Below are positions 18,231-26,454 of a DNA stretch of 64,000 nucleotides, piece after piece. The position numbers and the translations under genes are program-made. The notes under the pieces are model-generated. The model saw nothing but the letters and a program-made list of their open reading frames with translations, was not told the DNA's origin and did no database searches. The DNA is taken from contig NZ_DASVGN010000025.1 in assembly GCF_036379515.1 (NCBI RefSeq), positions 1-64,000 of the forward strand, written 5' to 3'. This stretch comes from Castellaniella sp036379515 (lineage in GTDB: Bacteria > Pseudomonadota > Gammaproteobacteria > Burkholderiales > Burkholderiaceae_B). The stretch's first letter is position 1, and every line of letters starts with the position of its first letter.

Positions 18231-19511
18231 ATGAAACAGACACACAGCACAATGAGTACGTTCCGAAAATCGGCGGTGGCGCTTTGTGTATGCGCTGCGA
18301 CGGTATTCGCGGCGTCCACACCGGCACAGGCCAAGAGCGGCGAGATCAATGTCATGCTGTTCGCAGGGCCGATTGCCAGTTTCACGCAGCAGAATCTGCC
18401 GGATTTTGAAAAGGAAAGCGGCATCAAGGTCAATCTGACGATCATCGGTGGCGAGGTCATCAACACCAAGACTTCGACGGAGCTGCTGGGATCGGGCACC
18501 TCGTTCGACGTCATCAGCATTCGTGGCGATTCGATGCCGTTCTATGGTATCAAAGGTGTACTGGCGGATCTCACGCCCTATCTGAAGGATGCCAAGCTGA
18601 CGCCAGCCAGCTATGACCTCAAGAGCATCCCGGATGCGCTCATGAACTTCTACCGCTGGGACAACAAGCAGGTGGGAATGCCCTGGCAGGTTGCGTCCTA
18701 CATCACCTACTACCGCAAGGACCTGCTCGAAGCAGCCGGCCTGACGCACCCGCCCAAGACGGCCGAGGAGTACCGCAGCTACGCGCAGAAACTCAACGCA
18801 CCCCCCAAGGTCTACGGGACGGGCTTGACGATGAAGAAGAGTCATAACCTCACGTCCGAGTACTTTCAGTGGCTGTCTACGTTCGGCGGCGGCGTGATCG
18901 ATTCCCATGGCAAGGTGATCCTTGATAGCCCTGAGGCACGTCAGGCCCTCAAGTACTACGTCAGTCTGCGCAAATTCGCCCCTGAAGACGTGACGAACTG
19001 GGCGTATGAGCGGCTCACCACCGGGCTCTCGCAGGGCGAGGTTGCCATGGCGGTGCAGTGGACCGACACGGCCGCCGTCATGCTGGAGCCCAAGCAGTCC
19101 AAGGTCGTGGGCAAGATGGCGTTCGCAGCCGCGCCGGTTGCCAAGGTACCGGCTGCCGTGATCGGCGGGTGGGGTCTCACCATCCCGTCAAGCTCACACA
19201 ATAAAGAAGACGCCTTCAAGTTCATCCGCTGGGCCACCGGCCAGGCGATGTCACGCAAGGTCGCCGATCTGGGCGGCACGCCATTTCGCACGAGCCTGTT
19301 GAGAGACAAGGACCTGTCGGTGAAATTCCCCTGGTTCAACGCACAGGCTGATGCCGAAGAGGTCGCCGTGCCGCGTCCGCGCACGCCGGCCTGGCCTGCG
19401 ATTGACGATGCCATGTCGACGATCCTCGCACGCGTCGTGACGGGCGAGCTGTCGGTCGACGCAGGCGTCACGCAGATGGCAGCCGCCGCCAAACAGCAGA
19501 TCGGCAACTGA
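18231..19511 (+). CDS. ABC transporter extracellular solute-binding protein (CUT1/family 1 type)
   Basis: Periplasmic binding protein, 426 aa, of the maltose/glycerol-3-phosphate-like family. The signal peptide covers about residues 1-34 (hydrophobic SAVALCVCAATVFAA, cleavage after PAQA). The mature part has the typical alternating-lobe pattern, including PWQVASYITYYRKDLLEAAG and GGWGLTIPSSSHNKEDAFKF. Family members bind sugars or polyols, but the neighbouring CoA-transferase and crotonase genes point to a carboxylic substrate. The start at 18231 follows GGAGA; a second in-frame ATG (18252) would shorten the signal n-region. It heads the transporter gene set. Confidence 0.9.
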   Translation: MKQTHSTMSTFRKSAVALCVCAATVFAASTPAQAKSGEINVMLFAGPIASFTQQNLPDFEKESGIKVNLTIIGGEVINTKTSTELLGSGTSFDVISIRGDSMPFYGIKGVLADLTPYLKDAKLTPASYDLKSIPDALMNFYRWDNKQVGMPWQVASYITYYRKDLLEAAGLTHPPKTAEEYRSYAQKLNAPPKVYGTGLTMKKSHNLTSEYFQWLSTFGGGVIDSHGKVILDSPEARQALKYYVSLRKFAPEDVTNWAYERLTTGLSQGEVAMAVQWTDTAAVMLEPKQSKVVGKMAFAAAPVAKVPAAVIGGWGLTIPSSSHNKEDAFKFIRWATGQAMSRKVADLGGTPFRTSLLRDKDLSVKFPWFNAQADAEEVAVPRPRTPAWPAIDDAMSTILARVVTGELSVDAGVTQMAAAAKQQIGN

Positions 19512-19608
19512 GCCGCCTGAATGCCGAAGCGGGTCCCGGATGTGCCGGAGCCGCTTCGGTAAACGCGCCCCTTTGCGCCAGACAACCCTGATACGAAGAG
19601 AAGACCCC

Positions 19609-20508
19609 ATGCGCGATGCCGACATCGAACGCAAGCCACCGTGGCGTCGGCGGGCGTTTCCCTACGTGCTCATTCTCCCGGGCCTGATCTACATCGCTGT
19701 CACGACGCTGGTGCCTCTCGTCTACTCGTTCTGGACGAGTCTCACGTTCAACCGTGCGACGTCGGTACAGCCGCCGCACTTCAATGGTGTGCGGAACTAT
19801 GTCGACGTCCTGACCGACTCCAACTTCTGGAATGCGGTCAAGGTCACCGCGATCTACACCGGGGCGACGGTCGTGTCGGAGATGATCCTGGGCACGGCCA
19901 TCGCACTGCTCCTCATCAAGCTCACGCGCGGCCGCAAGCTGGTACGGCTGTTGCTCATCATCCCGTTCAGCGTGCCGCCCGTGGTGATCGGGCTCATGTA
20001 CCTGCTGATCATGGATCGCAGCTATGGCATTCTCAATTATCTGCTCAGTGTCGTGGGTATCGGTCCCGTCTCATGGCTCAGCAGCCCGGATGTCGCACTC
20101 TGGTCGGTCATTGGCGTCGACCTGTGGCAATGGACGCCGTTCGTCATCATCTCGGCCGTTGCGGCACTCGAATCCATGCCGGGCGACGTGATCGACGCTG
20201 CATCGATCGATGGTGCAAGCTCCATGCAGATGGTGCGCTGGGTGGTGCTGCCGCTCATCAAGCCAGTCCTGCTCGTCGTGGCACTCACGCGAGCCCTGAC
20301 GTCGCTCAAAGTCTTCGATGTGATCTTCGTCCTGACCAATGGCGGTCCGGGCAGTGCGACCGAGACGCTCAGCTACATGGTCTACGTGGATGCGTTTCAG
20401 CGCTTTGATTTCGGCCGTGGCGCCGCCGTGTCGTGGTTGCTCATCCTCATCGCGATGGTGGTTGCGATCCCGATGGTGCGCTCGGTGCTGCGTAGTGACG
20501 TGGCGTGA
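19609..20508 (+). CDS. ABC transporter permease (MalF/UgpA-like)
   Basis: Inner-membrane permease, 299 aa, with about six transmembrane helices starting at FPYVLILPGLIYIAVTTLV. The EAA-type cytoplasmic loop that docks the ATPase is visible as ESMPGDVIDAASIDGASSMQ near residue 205. It pairs with the next permease and with the binding protein upstream. The start at 19609 is preceded by a purine-rich GAAGAGAAG; the frame is open from 19540 without homology. The short N-terminal segment matches many UgpA-type permeases. Confidence 0.9.
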   Translation: MRDADIERKPPWRRRAFPYVLILPGLIYIAVTTLVPLVYSFWTSLTFNRATSVQPPHFNGVRNYVDVLTDSNFWNAVKVTAIYTGATVVSEMILGTAIALLLIKLTRGRKLVRLLLIIPFSVPPVVIGLMYLLIMDRSYGILNYLLSVVGIGPVSWLSSPDVALWSVIGVDLWQWTPFVIISAVAALESMPGDVIDAASIDGASSMQMVRWVVLPLIKPVLLVVALTRALTSLKVFDVIFVLTNGGPGSATETLSYMVYVDAFQRFDFGRGAAVSWLLILIAMVVAIPMVRSVLRSDVA

Positions 20509-20552
20509 GTGGAGCGCCGATCGCAAATGAACGATTCTGAAGAGGTGTGCCG

Positions 20553-21425
20553 ATGCTATCCGCCAGCTTGAAGGCCTTTCGACGCAGGGTTCCCCTCATC
20601 GTGATCTGCGTCGCGCTGGTGTTTTCGCTCGCGCCGGTCGTGTGGTTCCTGCTGACGTCACTCAAGGATCGGAGCGAGACCTTCCAGATTCCGCCCGCGT
20701 GGGTCTTCACCCCTACGCTTGATCACTACAAGAACGTGATGGGCTTTGGCGGCGAGCTCACGTCACTCTACCAGGCTGGCAGGATTCACAATTTCTTCGA
20801 CGCTGCGGTCAACAGCGTCGTGATTGCGGTGGGTTCCACGTTGTTGTCCACCTTCCTCGGTACTATTGCCGCATTCGGCTTTGCACGCTTTCGCATCAAA
20901 TGGGAAAACGCGCTGCTGGCGGCGTACCTGCTCATCCGCATGGTGCCGGCAGTCTCGCTGGTGCTGCCGCTGTACCGGCTATTTGGCTTCCTGGGCTTGA
21001 ACGACACCTATACCGGCATGATCATCGCAGAGAGCACTTTTCAGGTGCCCTTTGTCGTCTGGATGATGACCGGCTTTATCCGGCAGGTGCCAGCCTCGCT
21101 CGAGGAAAGCGGCATGATCGACGGGCTGGGGCGATTCGGCGCCATGATGCGCATCACTCTGCCGCTGATCAGTTCGGGCCTGTTTGCAACGGTGGTTTTC
21201 AACTTCGTGCAGGCCTGGAACGATTTCCTGTACCCGCTGGTCCTGACGTCGCAGCGCACGCAGACGCTCCCCGTCACCATCATCGGGTTCATCGCGGACG
21301 GCAACATCTTCTGGGGTGAGATGGCAGCCGCCGGCATCCTGGTGGTGCTGCCCGTTTTGCTGTTTTCCATGCTGGCTCAGCGTTATGTGCTGGCAGGCGC
21401 CACCGCCGGCGCCGTCAAGGGGTAG
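20553..21425 (+). CDS. ABC transporter permease (MalG/UgpE-like)
   Basis: Second permease of the importer, 290 aa, with about six transmembrane helices (first: VPLIVICVALVFSLAPVVWFLL). The EAA loop is PASLEESGMIDGLGRFGAMM. The ATG at 20553 is preferred because AGAGG lies 7 bp before it; an in-frame GTG six bases earlier is too close to that site. Together with the MalF-like partner it forms the transmembrane channel of a CUT1-type importer. Confidence 0.9.
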   Translation: MLSASLKAFRRRVPLIVICVALVFSLAPVVWFLLTSLKDRSETFQIPPAWVFTPTLDHYKNVMGFGGELTSLYQAGRIHNFFDAAVNSVVIAVGSTLLSTFLGTIAAFGFARFRIKWENALLAAYLLIRMVPAVSLVLPLYRLFGFLGLNDTYTGMIIAESTFQVPFVVWMMTGFIRQVPASLEESGMIDGLGRFGAMMRITLPLISSGLFATVVFNFVQAWNDFLYPLVLTSQRTQTLPVTIIGFIADGNIFWGEMAAAGILVVLPVLLFSMLAQRYVLAGATAGAVKG

Positions 21426-21441
21426 AGCCCCAGGAGCAAAT

Positions 21442-22653
21442 ATGAACATGAGCACATCACACGGCGGCGCCGGTCATGATGCGGCGCCGGACACCCGGCC
21501 CTTGGTCGGCGTACGCGTCATCGATCTTACGCAGGTTCTCGCCGGGCCCTATTGCACGCGGCTGCTAGCGGACATGGGGGCCGAAGTGATCAAGGTCGAA
21601 TCCCCGGCGGGAGACCCGTCGCGGGTCCTGCCGCCGCAGATCGGCCCCGGGCACAGCGGCTACTTTGCCTGGCTCAATGCCGGTAAGAAAAGCATTGTCG
21701 CTGACTTGCGCAATGCAGCTGGCGTGGCGTTGGTGCGTGATCTGGCCGCGCAGGCCGACGTGGTGGTCGAGAACATGCGGCCGGGAAGCCTGGCGGCCAA
21801 GGGTCTCGGCTTCGGGGATCTGCGCACGCTGAATCCACAGCTCATCATGTGTTCGATTTCCGCGTTCGGGAACAGCGGAGCACTTGCCGGGCAGGCGGGG
21901 CAGGGCATCATCGCCGAGGGCATGGCTGGTGTGATCGACATGAACGGCGAGGCGGGCGGCCCGCCGCTGCCGCTGGGCGTCTCGCTGGCCGATGTGTCGT
22001 CGGGGATCCACGCCTACGGTGCCATCGTGACGGCGCTGTACAAGAAGCTGAGCCAAGGCGGAGCAGGTGAGTACATTGATATCTCGCTGTTCGATTCGTG
22101 CCTGCCCTACCACGACATCGCGCTCATGCAAGTCTGTGTCGGACGCGGAGAGGTCAATCCGACGCGTAACGGCAACGAGCACCCGCAGGTGGTTCCCTAC
22201 GGGGTCTACGAAGCGCCCGATGCGGCCTTCGTACTGGCGGCCGGTACCGAAGTGCTGTGGGGTCGCCTCAGCCACTTGCTGGATGAAGCGCTAGGGGCCT
22301 CCGCCGAGGATCTCGGTACCAATGCACGGCGCATCGAGGCCCGTGGTGTCGTGCGCCAGCGCATCGAAACCTGGTCGCGTGGCCTTGGGTCGGCCCGCAA
22401 GACGATCGAGGCCCTGAAAGCGGCCGGTGTCCCGGCGGGGCCGGTCGAACCTGTCAAGAATGTGCCCGACAGTGAGCTTGCCCGCTCACGCCGCTCGTTC
22501 GTCAGTCTGGAGGATCCAGTCTTGGGCCAAATTCGTATTCTCGCCACGCCTTTCCGGTTCTCGGACACGAACACCGAACCACGCCAGCGCGCGCCCCAAT
22601 TGGGGGAGCACACGGCCGAGATCATGGCAGCGCTCGCGCGGACGAAAGCATGA
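21442..22653 (+). CDS. CaiB/BaiF-type (family III) CoA transferase
   Basis: Family III CoA transferase, 403 aa, which moves CoA between a thioester donor and a carboxylic acid, activating the acid without ATP. It shows GVRVIDLTQVLAGPYCTRLL, MGAEVIKVESP, the large-domain segment around NAGKKSIVADLR and the aspartate-containing YIDISLFDSCL, which matches the catalytic Asp region of formyl-CoA transferase. A good AGGAGC precedes the ATG at 21442. It lies between the second permease and the ATPase gene of an ABC importer, so import and CoA activation of the same compound are likely. Substrate unknown. Confidence 0.9.
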   Translation: MNMSTSHGGAGHDAAPDTRPLVGVRVIDLTQVLAGPYCTRLLADMGAEVIKVESPAGDPSRVLPPQIGPGHSGYFAWLNAGKKSIVADLRNAAGVALVRDLAAQADVVVENMRPGSLAAKGLGFGDLRTLNPQLIMCSISAFGNSGALAGQAGQGIIAEGMAGVIDMNGEAGGPPLPLGVSLADVSSGIHAYGAIVTALYKKLSQGGAGEYIDISLFDSCLPYHDIALMQVCVGRGEVNPTRNGNEHPQVVPYGVYEAPDAAFVLAAGTEVLWGRLSHLLDEALGASAEDLGTNARRIEARGVVRQRIETWSRGLGSARKTIEALKAAGVPAGPVEPVKNVPDSELARSRRSFVSLEDPVLGQIRILATPFRFSDTNTEPRQRAPQLGEHTAEIMAALARTKA

Positions 22654-22721
22654 CTGGGGCGGCGATATCCTGGGACACCCAGCCGCAATTCGATGATTCA
22701 TTCAATTTCAGGTGAGAGTTC

Positions 22722-23837
22722 ATGGCAGTCGTTGAGCTGAGGCATGTCGGAAAGCGCTACCCGGGAAGCACGTCGCTTGCCGTGGATGACTTCAACCTGG
22801 TGACCGAGGACGGGGAATTCGTCGTCCTGGTGGGGCCATCGGGCTGCGGCAAATCGACGACCATGCGCATGATCGCGGGTCTGGAGGACCATACGCAGGG
22901 CGACATTCTCATCGATGGGAGCAACGTCAACGGCGTCGAGCCCAAGGACCGCGACATTGCGATGGTGTTTCAGAGCTATGCGCTCTACCCGCACATGAGC
23001 GTGCGCGAGAACATGGGGTTCTCTCTCAAGCTGAAGAAGTTCGATAAGGCCGACATCAAAGAGCGTGTGATCAAGGTTGCACAGGTCCTTGGAATCGAAC
23101 CACTGCTGGAGCGCAAGCCGCGTGAGCTCTCGGGCGGGCAGCGCCAGCGCGTCGCGCTCGGTCGCGCGATCGTGCGTCAGCCGCAAGTCTTCCTTATGGA
23201 CGAACCGCTCTCCAACCTGGACGCCAAGCTGCGCGTGGACATGCGCGCCGAGATCATCAAGTTGCACCGCAACCTGGGAGTCACCACCTTCTACGTGACG
23301 CACGACCAGACTGAGGCGATGACCATGGGACAGCGCGTTGCCGTGATGCGCGACGGGCTGGTCCAGCAGATCGATACCCCCAACAATCTGTATCAGCGGC
23401 CCGCCAATCGGTTCGTCGCAGGTTTCATCGGGACGCCGTCCATGAACCTTCTGGACGCCACATTGGATGGCGACAAGGCGGGCGGCGAGGATTTCGTGCT
23501 GACGCTGGACGAGGCTGGTCGCGCGGCCGCGAAGGACCGTGCGCAGATCTGCGTCGGGATACGCCCTGAGCACTTGCACTTGTCGCGACAGGAGGATTCT
23601 TCCCGCCGACTGACCGGCACAGTCGAGGTCATCGAGCCCCTAGGCGCTTTCACCCTGATGCAGGTTCGGGTGGGAAAGACCGTCGTGACGGCTCAGATCG
23701 AGCCTGGCCGAAGAATTGCGATGGGCGATACGGTGACTATTGGCTGCAGCGCCGACAGGCTGTACCTGTTCGATGCGGGGGATGGCCTGCTCCTGAAGGG
23801 GATCGATCTTCAGGACGATTCCTGCCTTCCCGGGTAA
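22722..23837 (+). CDS. ABC transporter ATP-binding protein (MalK/UgpC-like)
   Basis: ATPase of the importer, 371 aa. Walker A GPSGCGKST (about residues 37-45), Q-loop FQSYALYPHM, signature LSGGQRQR, Walker B VFLMDEPLSNLD and switch histidine VTHDQTEAMT are complete. Residues from about 240 form the regulatory TOBE/MOP domain (GIRPEHLHLS). This architecture is characteristic of CUT1-family importers for sugars and polyols, energising the MalF/MalG-like pair upstream. It is separated from them only by the CoA-transferase gene. Confidence 0.92.
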   Translation: MAVVELRHVGKRYPGSTSLAVDDFNLVTEDGEFVVLVGPSGCGKSTTMRMIAGLEDHTQGDILIDGSNVNGVEPKDRDIAMVFQSYALYPHMSVRENMGFSLKLKKFDKADIKERVIKVAQVLGIEPLLERKPRELSGGQRQRVALGRAIVRQPQVFLMDEPLSNLDAKLRVDMRAEIIKLHRNLGVTTFYVTHDQTEAMTMGQRVAVMRDGLVQQIDTPNNLYQRPANRFVAGFIGTPSMNLLDATLDGDKAGGEDFVLTLDEAGRAAAKDRAQICVGIRPEHLHLSRQEDSSRRLTGTVEVIEPLGAFTLMQVRVGKTVVTAQIEPGRRIAMGDTVTIGCSADRLYLFDAGDGLLLKGIDLQDDSCLPG

Positions 23838-23863
23838 GTGTCGGGCCGCGCTTGCTCCTACTT

Positions 23864-24607
23864 TTACTTTTCGCGCCGTGCGCGCATCGTGTCGAGTGCC
23901 TCGGGACTCTCGGCATCCTGCGCATACACGCGATTGGCAAACACGTCCATCGTCTCGGCATTGCGCGTCATGAGCGAGAAGTAATGCTTGACGGAGCCGA
24001 CTGCACGCGCCGGTAGCGCTGCCAGCTTCTGCGCATGGGACAGCGCTGTGTCGAGCGCCGACTGTTCGCCGCTCAGGATGTCGGCGAGCCCGATGGCGAC
24101 GGCCTCCGTGCCATTGAATGGTTCGGCGCCAAACGCAATGCGCCGCGCCTTGACGAGGCCGACGCGGTCCACGAGCGTGCTTAGGCCAAAGCCAGGCAAC
24201 CATCCAAGTGACACTTCCGGCAGCCCCCAGCGCGCCTGCGGACTGGTCACCACCAGATCGCAGGATATCGCGAGCATCAGGCCGCCGCCCAGCGCGAAAC
24301 CGTCCACGGCAGCGATGACCGGCTTGGACATCAGTGGGATCGAGCGCACGAAGGCGCCCATGACGAGATTCAGGCGCGAAACGGCGTCACGGTCGTCGCC
24401 CGAGAATTCCTTGAGATCCGCCCCGGCGCAAAAGCCTTTGCCCGCGCCGTCGAGCACGATCGCCCCGACAGCCGCCTCGGTGGACAACTGCGCAAACGCG
24501 GCGATGAGGCCAGAGAGCAGTTCGGAGCCGAGCGCGTTGCGCCGTTCAGGTCGGTCGAGCGTGACGATCGCCACGGATTCGCGGCGATCGATATGGACGT
24601 AATGCAT
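23864..24607 (-). CDS. enoyl-CoA hydratase/isomerase family protein lacking one catalytic Glu
   Basis: Crotonase-fold protein, 247 aa from the ATG at 24607. The oxyanion-hole segments GFCAGADLKEF and LGGGLMLAISCDL are present, but the glutamate normally found in GGG-x-E is a methionine here, while LPEVSLGWLPGFG keeps the second acidic position. Such substitutions are common in crotonase-fold isomerases, decarboxylases or hydrolases, so simple hydratase activity is doubtful. It is convergent with the ABC ATPase gene (26 bp gap) and closes the catabolic block. An in-frame upstream start would add 17 residues without similarity. Confidence 0.85.
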   Translation of the reverse strand: MHYVHIDRRESVAIVTLDRPERRNALGSELLSGLIAAFAQLSTEAAVGAIVLDGAGKGFCAGADLKEFSGDDRDAVSRLNLVMGAFVRSIPLMSKPVIAAVDGFALGGGLMLAISCDLVVTSPQARWGLPEVSLGWLPGFGLSTLVDRVGLVKARRIAFGAEPFNGTEAVAIGLADILSGEQSALDTALSHAQKLAALPARAVGSVKHYFSLMTRNAETMDVFANRVYAQDAESPEALDTMRARREK

Positions 24608-24796
24608 GGACGGCAATCCCTGTCGCTGCGTCGGCAGCACTAGTTCAGGGTACAGCATTTTCGTGGTGGAGCCCGGTCAGATTTTGGGGATTATGGCGCC
24701 ACGGCCCAGCAGTCGGACAGGATTCGTGCGCCGTACGGTACCAGCGGCCCATGCACCTGCACGGCAGAGATGGGAACGGGGTCGCCCGGTACGTCC

Positions 24797-25027
24797 GTGG
24801 CGCTGGCGTCACGGACAGGCTCTGGCGAGACCTTGGCGCAGACCTACGGTTTCCCGGGAAGTGAAATCGATTTGCAGCGCCGGGGCCTGATCCGCGCGGG
24901 CTGGCTGGATGGCCTCAAGGCCAAGGCGTTGCTCACGCTGCTGCTGCGGCATGGCGGCGCCGAGCGTGCGCAGGTGCTTGAACATTTCCGATTCTGGGGC
25001 GGCGGCGATGTTTCGCCTCAGAGGTGA
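24797..25027 (+). pseudogene. 3' remnant of an L-asparaginase-family gene
   Basis: About 75 codons encode a segment that reads like the C-terminus of a type I/II asparaginase: VALASRTGSGETL, then TYGFPGSEIDLQRRGLI, AGWLDGLKAKALLTLLLRHG and a terminal FRFWGG. The N-terminal domain with the two catalytic threonines is absent. The sequence upstream in this frame is unrelated, and there is no ribosome binding site before the short in-frame ATG at 24770. The break lies directly beside the catabolic block ending at 24607. This is consistent with an insertion or deletion that removed most of the gene. Confidence 0.6.
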
Positions 25028-25040
25028 CCGCCCCTGTCTG

Positions 25041-25667
25041 CTACTTCTTTTCCGCCAGTAGCTGCTTCACCAGCTTGTCGGTTTCATCCACGGCGCCTTG
25101 GTAGCTGTTCATGCTGGCCGGTGAGGTCAGGTATTTGCCGCCGATGGCGAAGGTGGGGGTGCCGTCGATCTTGTAGGCCTTGGTGAGTTCATCCGCACGC
25201 TTGACCTTGGTCTGTACGCCAAATGAATTGAAGGTGTCGGTGAAGGTCTTGCGATCCAGGCCTTGCGATACCGCCCAGTCGATGATCTGGGGCTCGGTGA
25301 AGATCTGCTTGTGCTCTTTGTGGATGGCGTTGAAGACGGCCATGTGCAGGTCGAGCCGATCCATGGCTTCCAGCGTGTAGTAGAGCTTCTGCTGGTCCTG
25401 CATGCTGGCGTTGAAGGCGACCGGCACGTACTTGAACACCATGTCCTTGGGCGCCGTCTTGAGCCATTGGATGACCAGCGGCTCGACAGCATTGCAGTGC
25501 GGGCACGAATAAGCGTAGAACTCGAGCACCTCGACCTTGCCAGGGTAGTCGGAGGGCTGGACGGGGTCCAGTGTCTGGAAGCCTGCTGCGTGGGCGGGGG
25601 TCATGGCAAGGGCCGCCAGGCCCAGGACCAGGCCTGAGGCGATGCGGGAAAACAGCGTGTTCATCAT
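25041..25667 (-). CDS. dsbA: thiol:disulfide interchange protein DsbA
   Basis: Periplasmic dithiol oxidase, 208 aa, that introduces disulfides into exported proteins and is reoxidised by DsbB. A cleavable signal peptide spans about residues 1-27 (TPAHA before the cut). The active site is C55-P-H-C58 in a thioredoxin fold, with the cis-proline loop GTPTFAIGG. The start is the first of two adjacent ATGs at 25667, with AGGAG a few bases upstream. It lies downstream of the SPOR-protein gene and argS on the same strand. Confidence 0.94.
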   Translation of the reverse strand: MMNTLFSRIASGLVLGLAALAMTPAHAAGFQTLDPVQPSDYPGKVEVLEFYAYSCPHCNAVEPLVIQWLKTAPKDMVFKYVPVAFNASMQDQQKLYYTLEAMDRLDLHMAVFNAIHKEHKQIFTEPQIIDWAVSQGLDRKTFTDTFNSFGVQTKVKRADELTKAYKIDGTPTFAIGGKYLTSPASMNSYQGAVDETDKLVKQLLAEKK

Positions 25668-25686
25668 GGGACTCCTGAAAGACCAG

Positions 25687-26451
25687 TCAGGGACGGACGA
25701 CCGTGGATTCGATCTTGTCGTCGCCCAGCTTGGTACGAGCACGGTTCATGTCGTCTATGCCTTTGAAGGGGCCGACACGAACCCGGTTGATGGGCGAGCC
25801 ATTGGCTTGCCCGGCTTCGACGTGTACCGGCAGCCCCAGCAGGACGACGCGTGCCAGCATGGCTTCGGCTTCGTCCCGGGAGCGGAAGGCACCCGTCTGC
25901 AAGTAATAGGTGGTTTGTGTGTTGGCCGAGCGGTGAACCGGAGCCGGGGGGGCCGGCGGAGGCATGGGCAGACTGCTGGCCCGATGTGAGGCCGGCTTGC
26001 TTGCCGGCTTTTCTGCTCTTTCGGTGGGCGCCGGCATGGGGGGTGGGGTCAGTGCGGGCTTGGCCGATGCCACAATGGTGGCCGGTTTGCCGGCAGGAAC
26101 GGTGCCCGGCTTGTTGTCGATGCCAGAGATGAGTTGGCCAATGGCGTCAGGGCTCTGTGTCTGCCCGGGTTCCGGGGCCGGCGCAGGCGGATTGTTGGTA
26201 CTGCCCCCCTGGGCCGCCGAGCGCGTGCCGGCAGGGCCGTTTTCGCCGTAGAGGGCGATGTTGGGATCGGGGGCATGGCCCACGTCGGGCAGCAGGGTGC
26301 TGGGAATGCTGCGGCTGGCCTTGTCCTTGAAGGGCATGGGCGCCTTGGTGACGTAGAGCGCCACAGCCACGGCGGCAGCGACTCCCAGGACGATGCCCAG
26401 GAACAAGCCGGACCAGGTACTGCCTTTGCGCGACGCTTTCTTGCGGGCCAT
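25687..26451 (-). CDS. SPOR-domain membrane protein (FtsN-like)
   Basis: Bitopic inner-membrane protein, 254 aa. A short basic cytoplasmic tail (MARKKASRKG), one transmembrane helix at about residues 14-35, a long Pro/Ala-rich periplasmic linker and a C-terminal SPOR domain from about residue 180 (TYYLQTGAFRSRDEAEAMLA ... RVRVGPFKGIDDM). SPOR domains bind denuded septal peptidoglycan glycans, so a role at the division site is likely, as for FtsN. It starts 3 bp after the argS stop and ends 19 bp before dsbA. The argS-SPOR-dsbA order supports orthology within the Alcaligenaceae, by recollection. Confidence 0.9.
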   Translation of the reverse strand: MARKKASRKGSTWSGLFLGIVLGVAAAVAVALYVTKAPMPFKDKASRSIPSTLLPDVGHAPDPNIALYGENGPAGTRSAAQGGSTNNPPAPAPEPGQTQSPDAIGQLISGIDNKPGTVPAGKPATIVASAKPALTPPPMPAPTERAEKPASKPASHRASSLPMPPPAPPAPVHRSANTQTTYYLQTGAFRSRDEAEAMLARVVLLGLPVHVEAGQANGSPINRVRVGPFKGIDDMNRARTKLGDDKIESTVVRP

Positions 26452-26454
26452 GGT

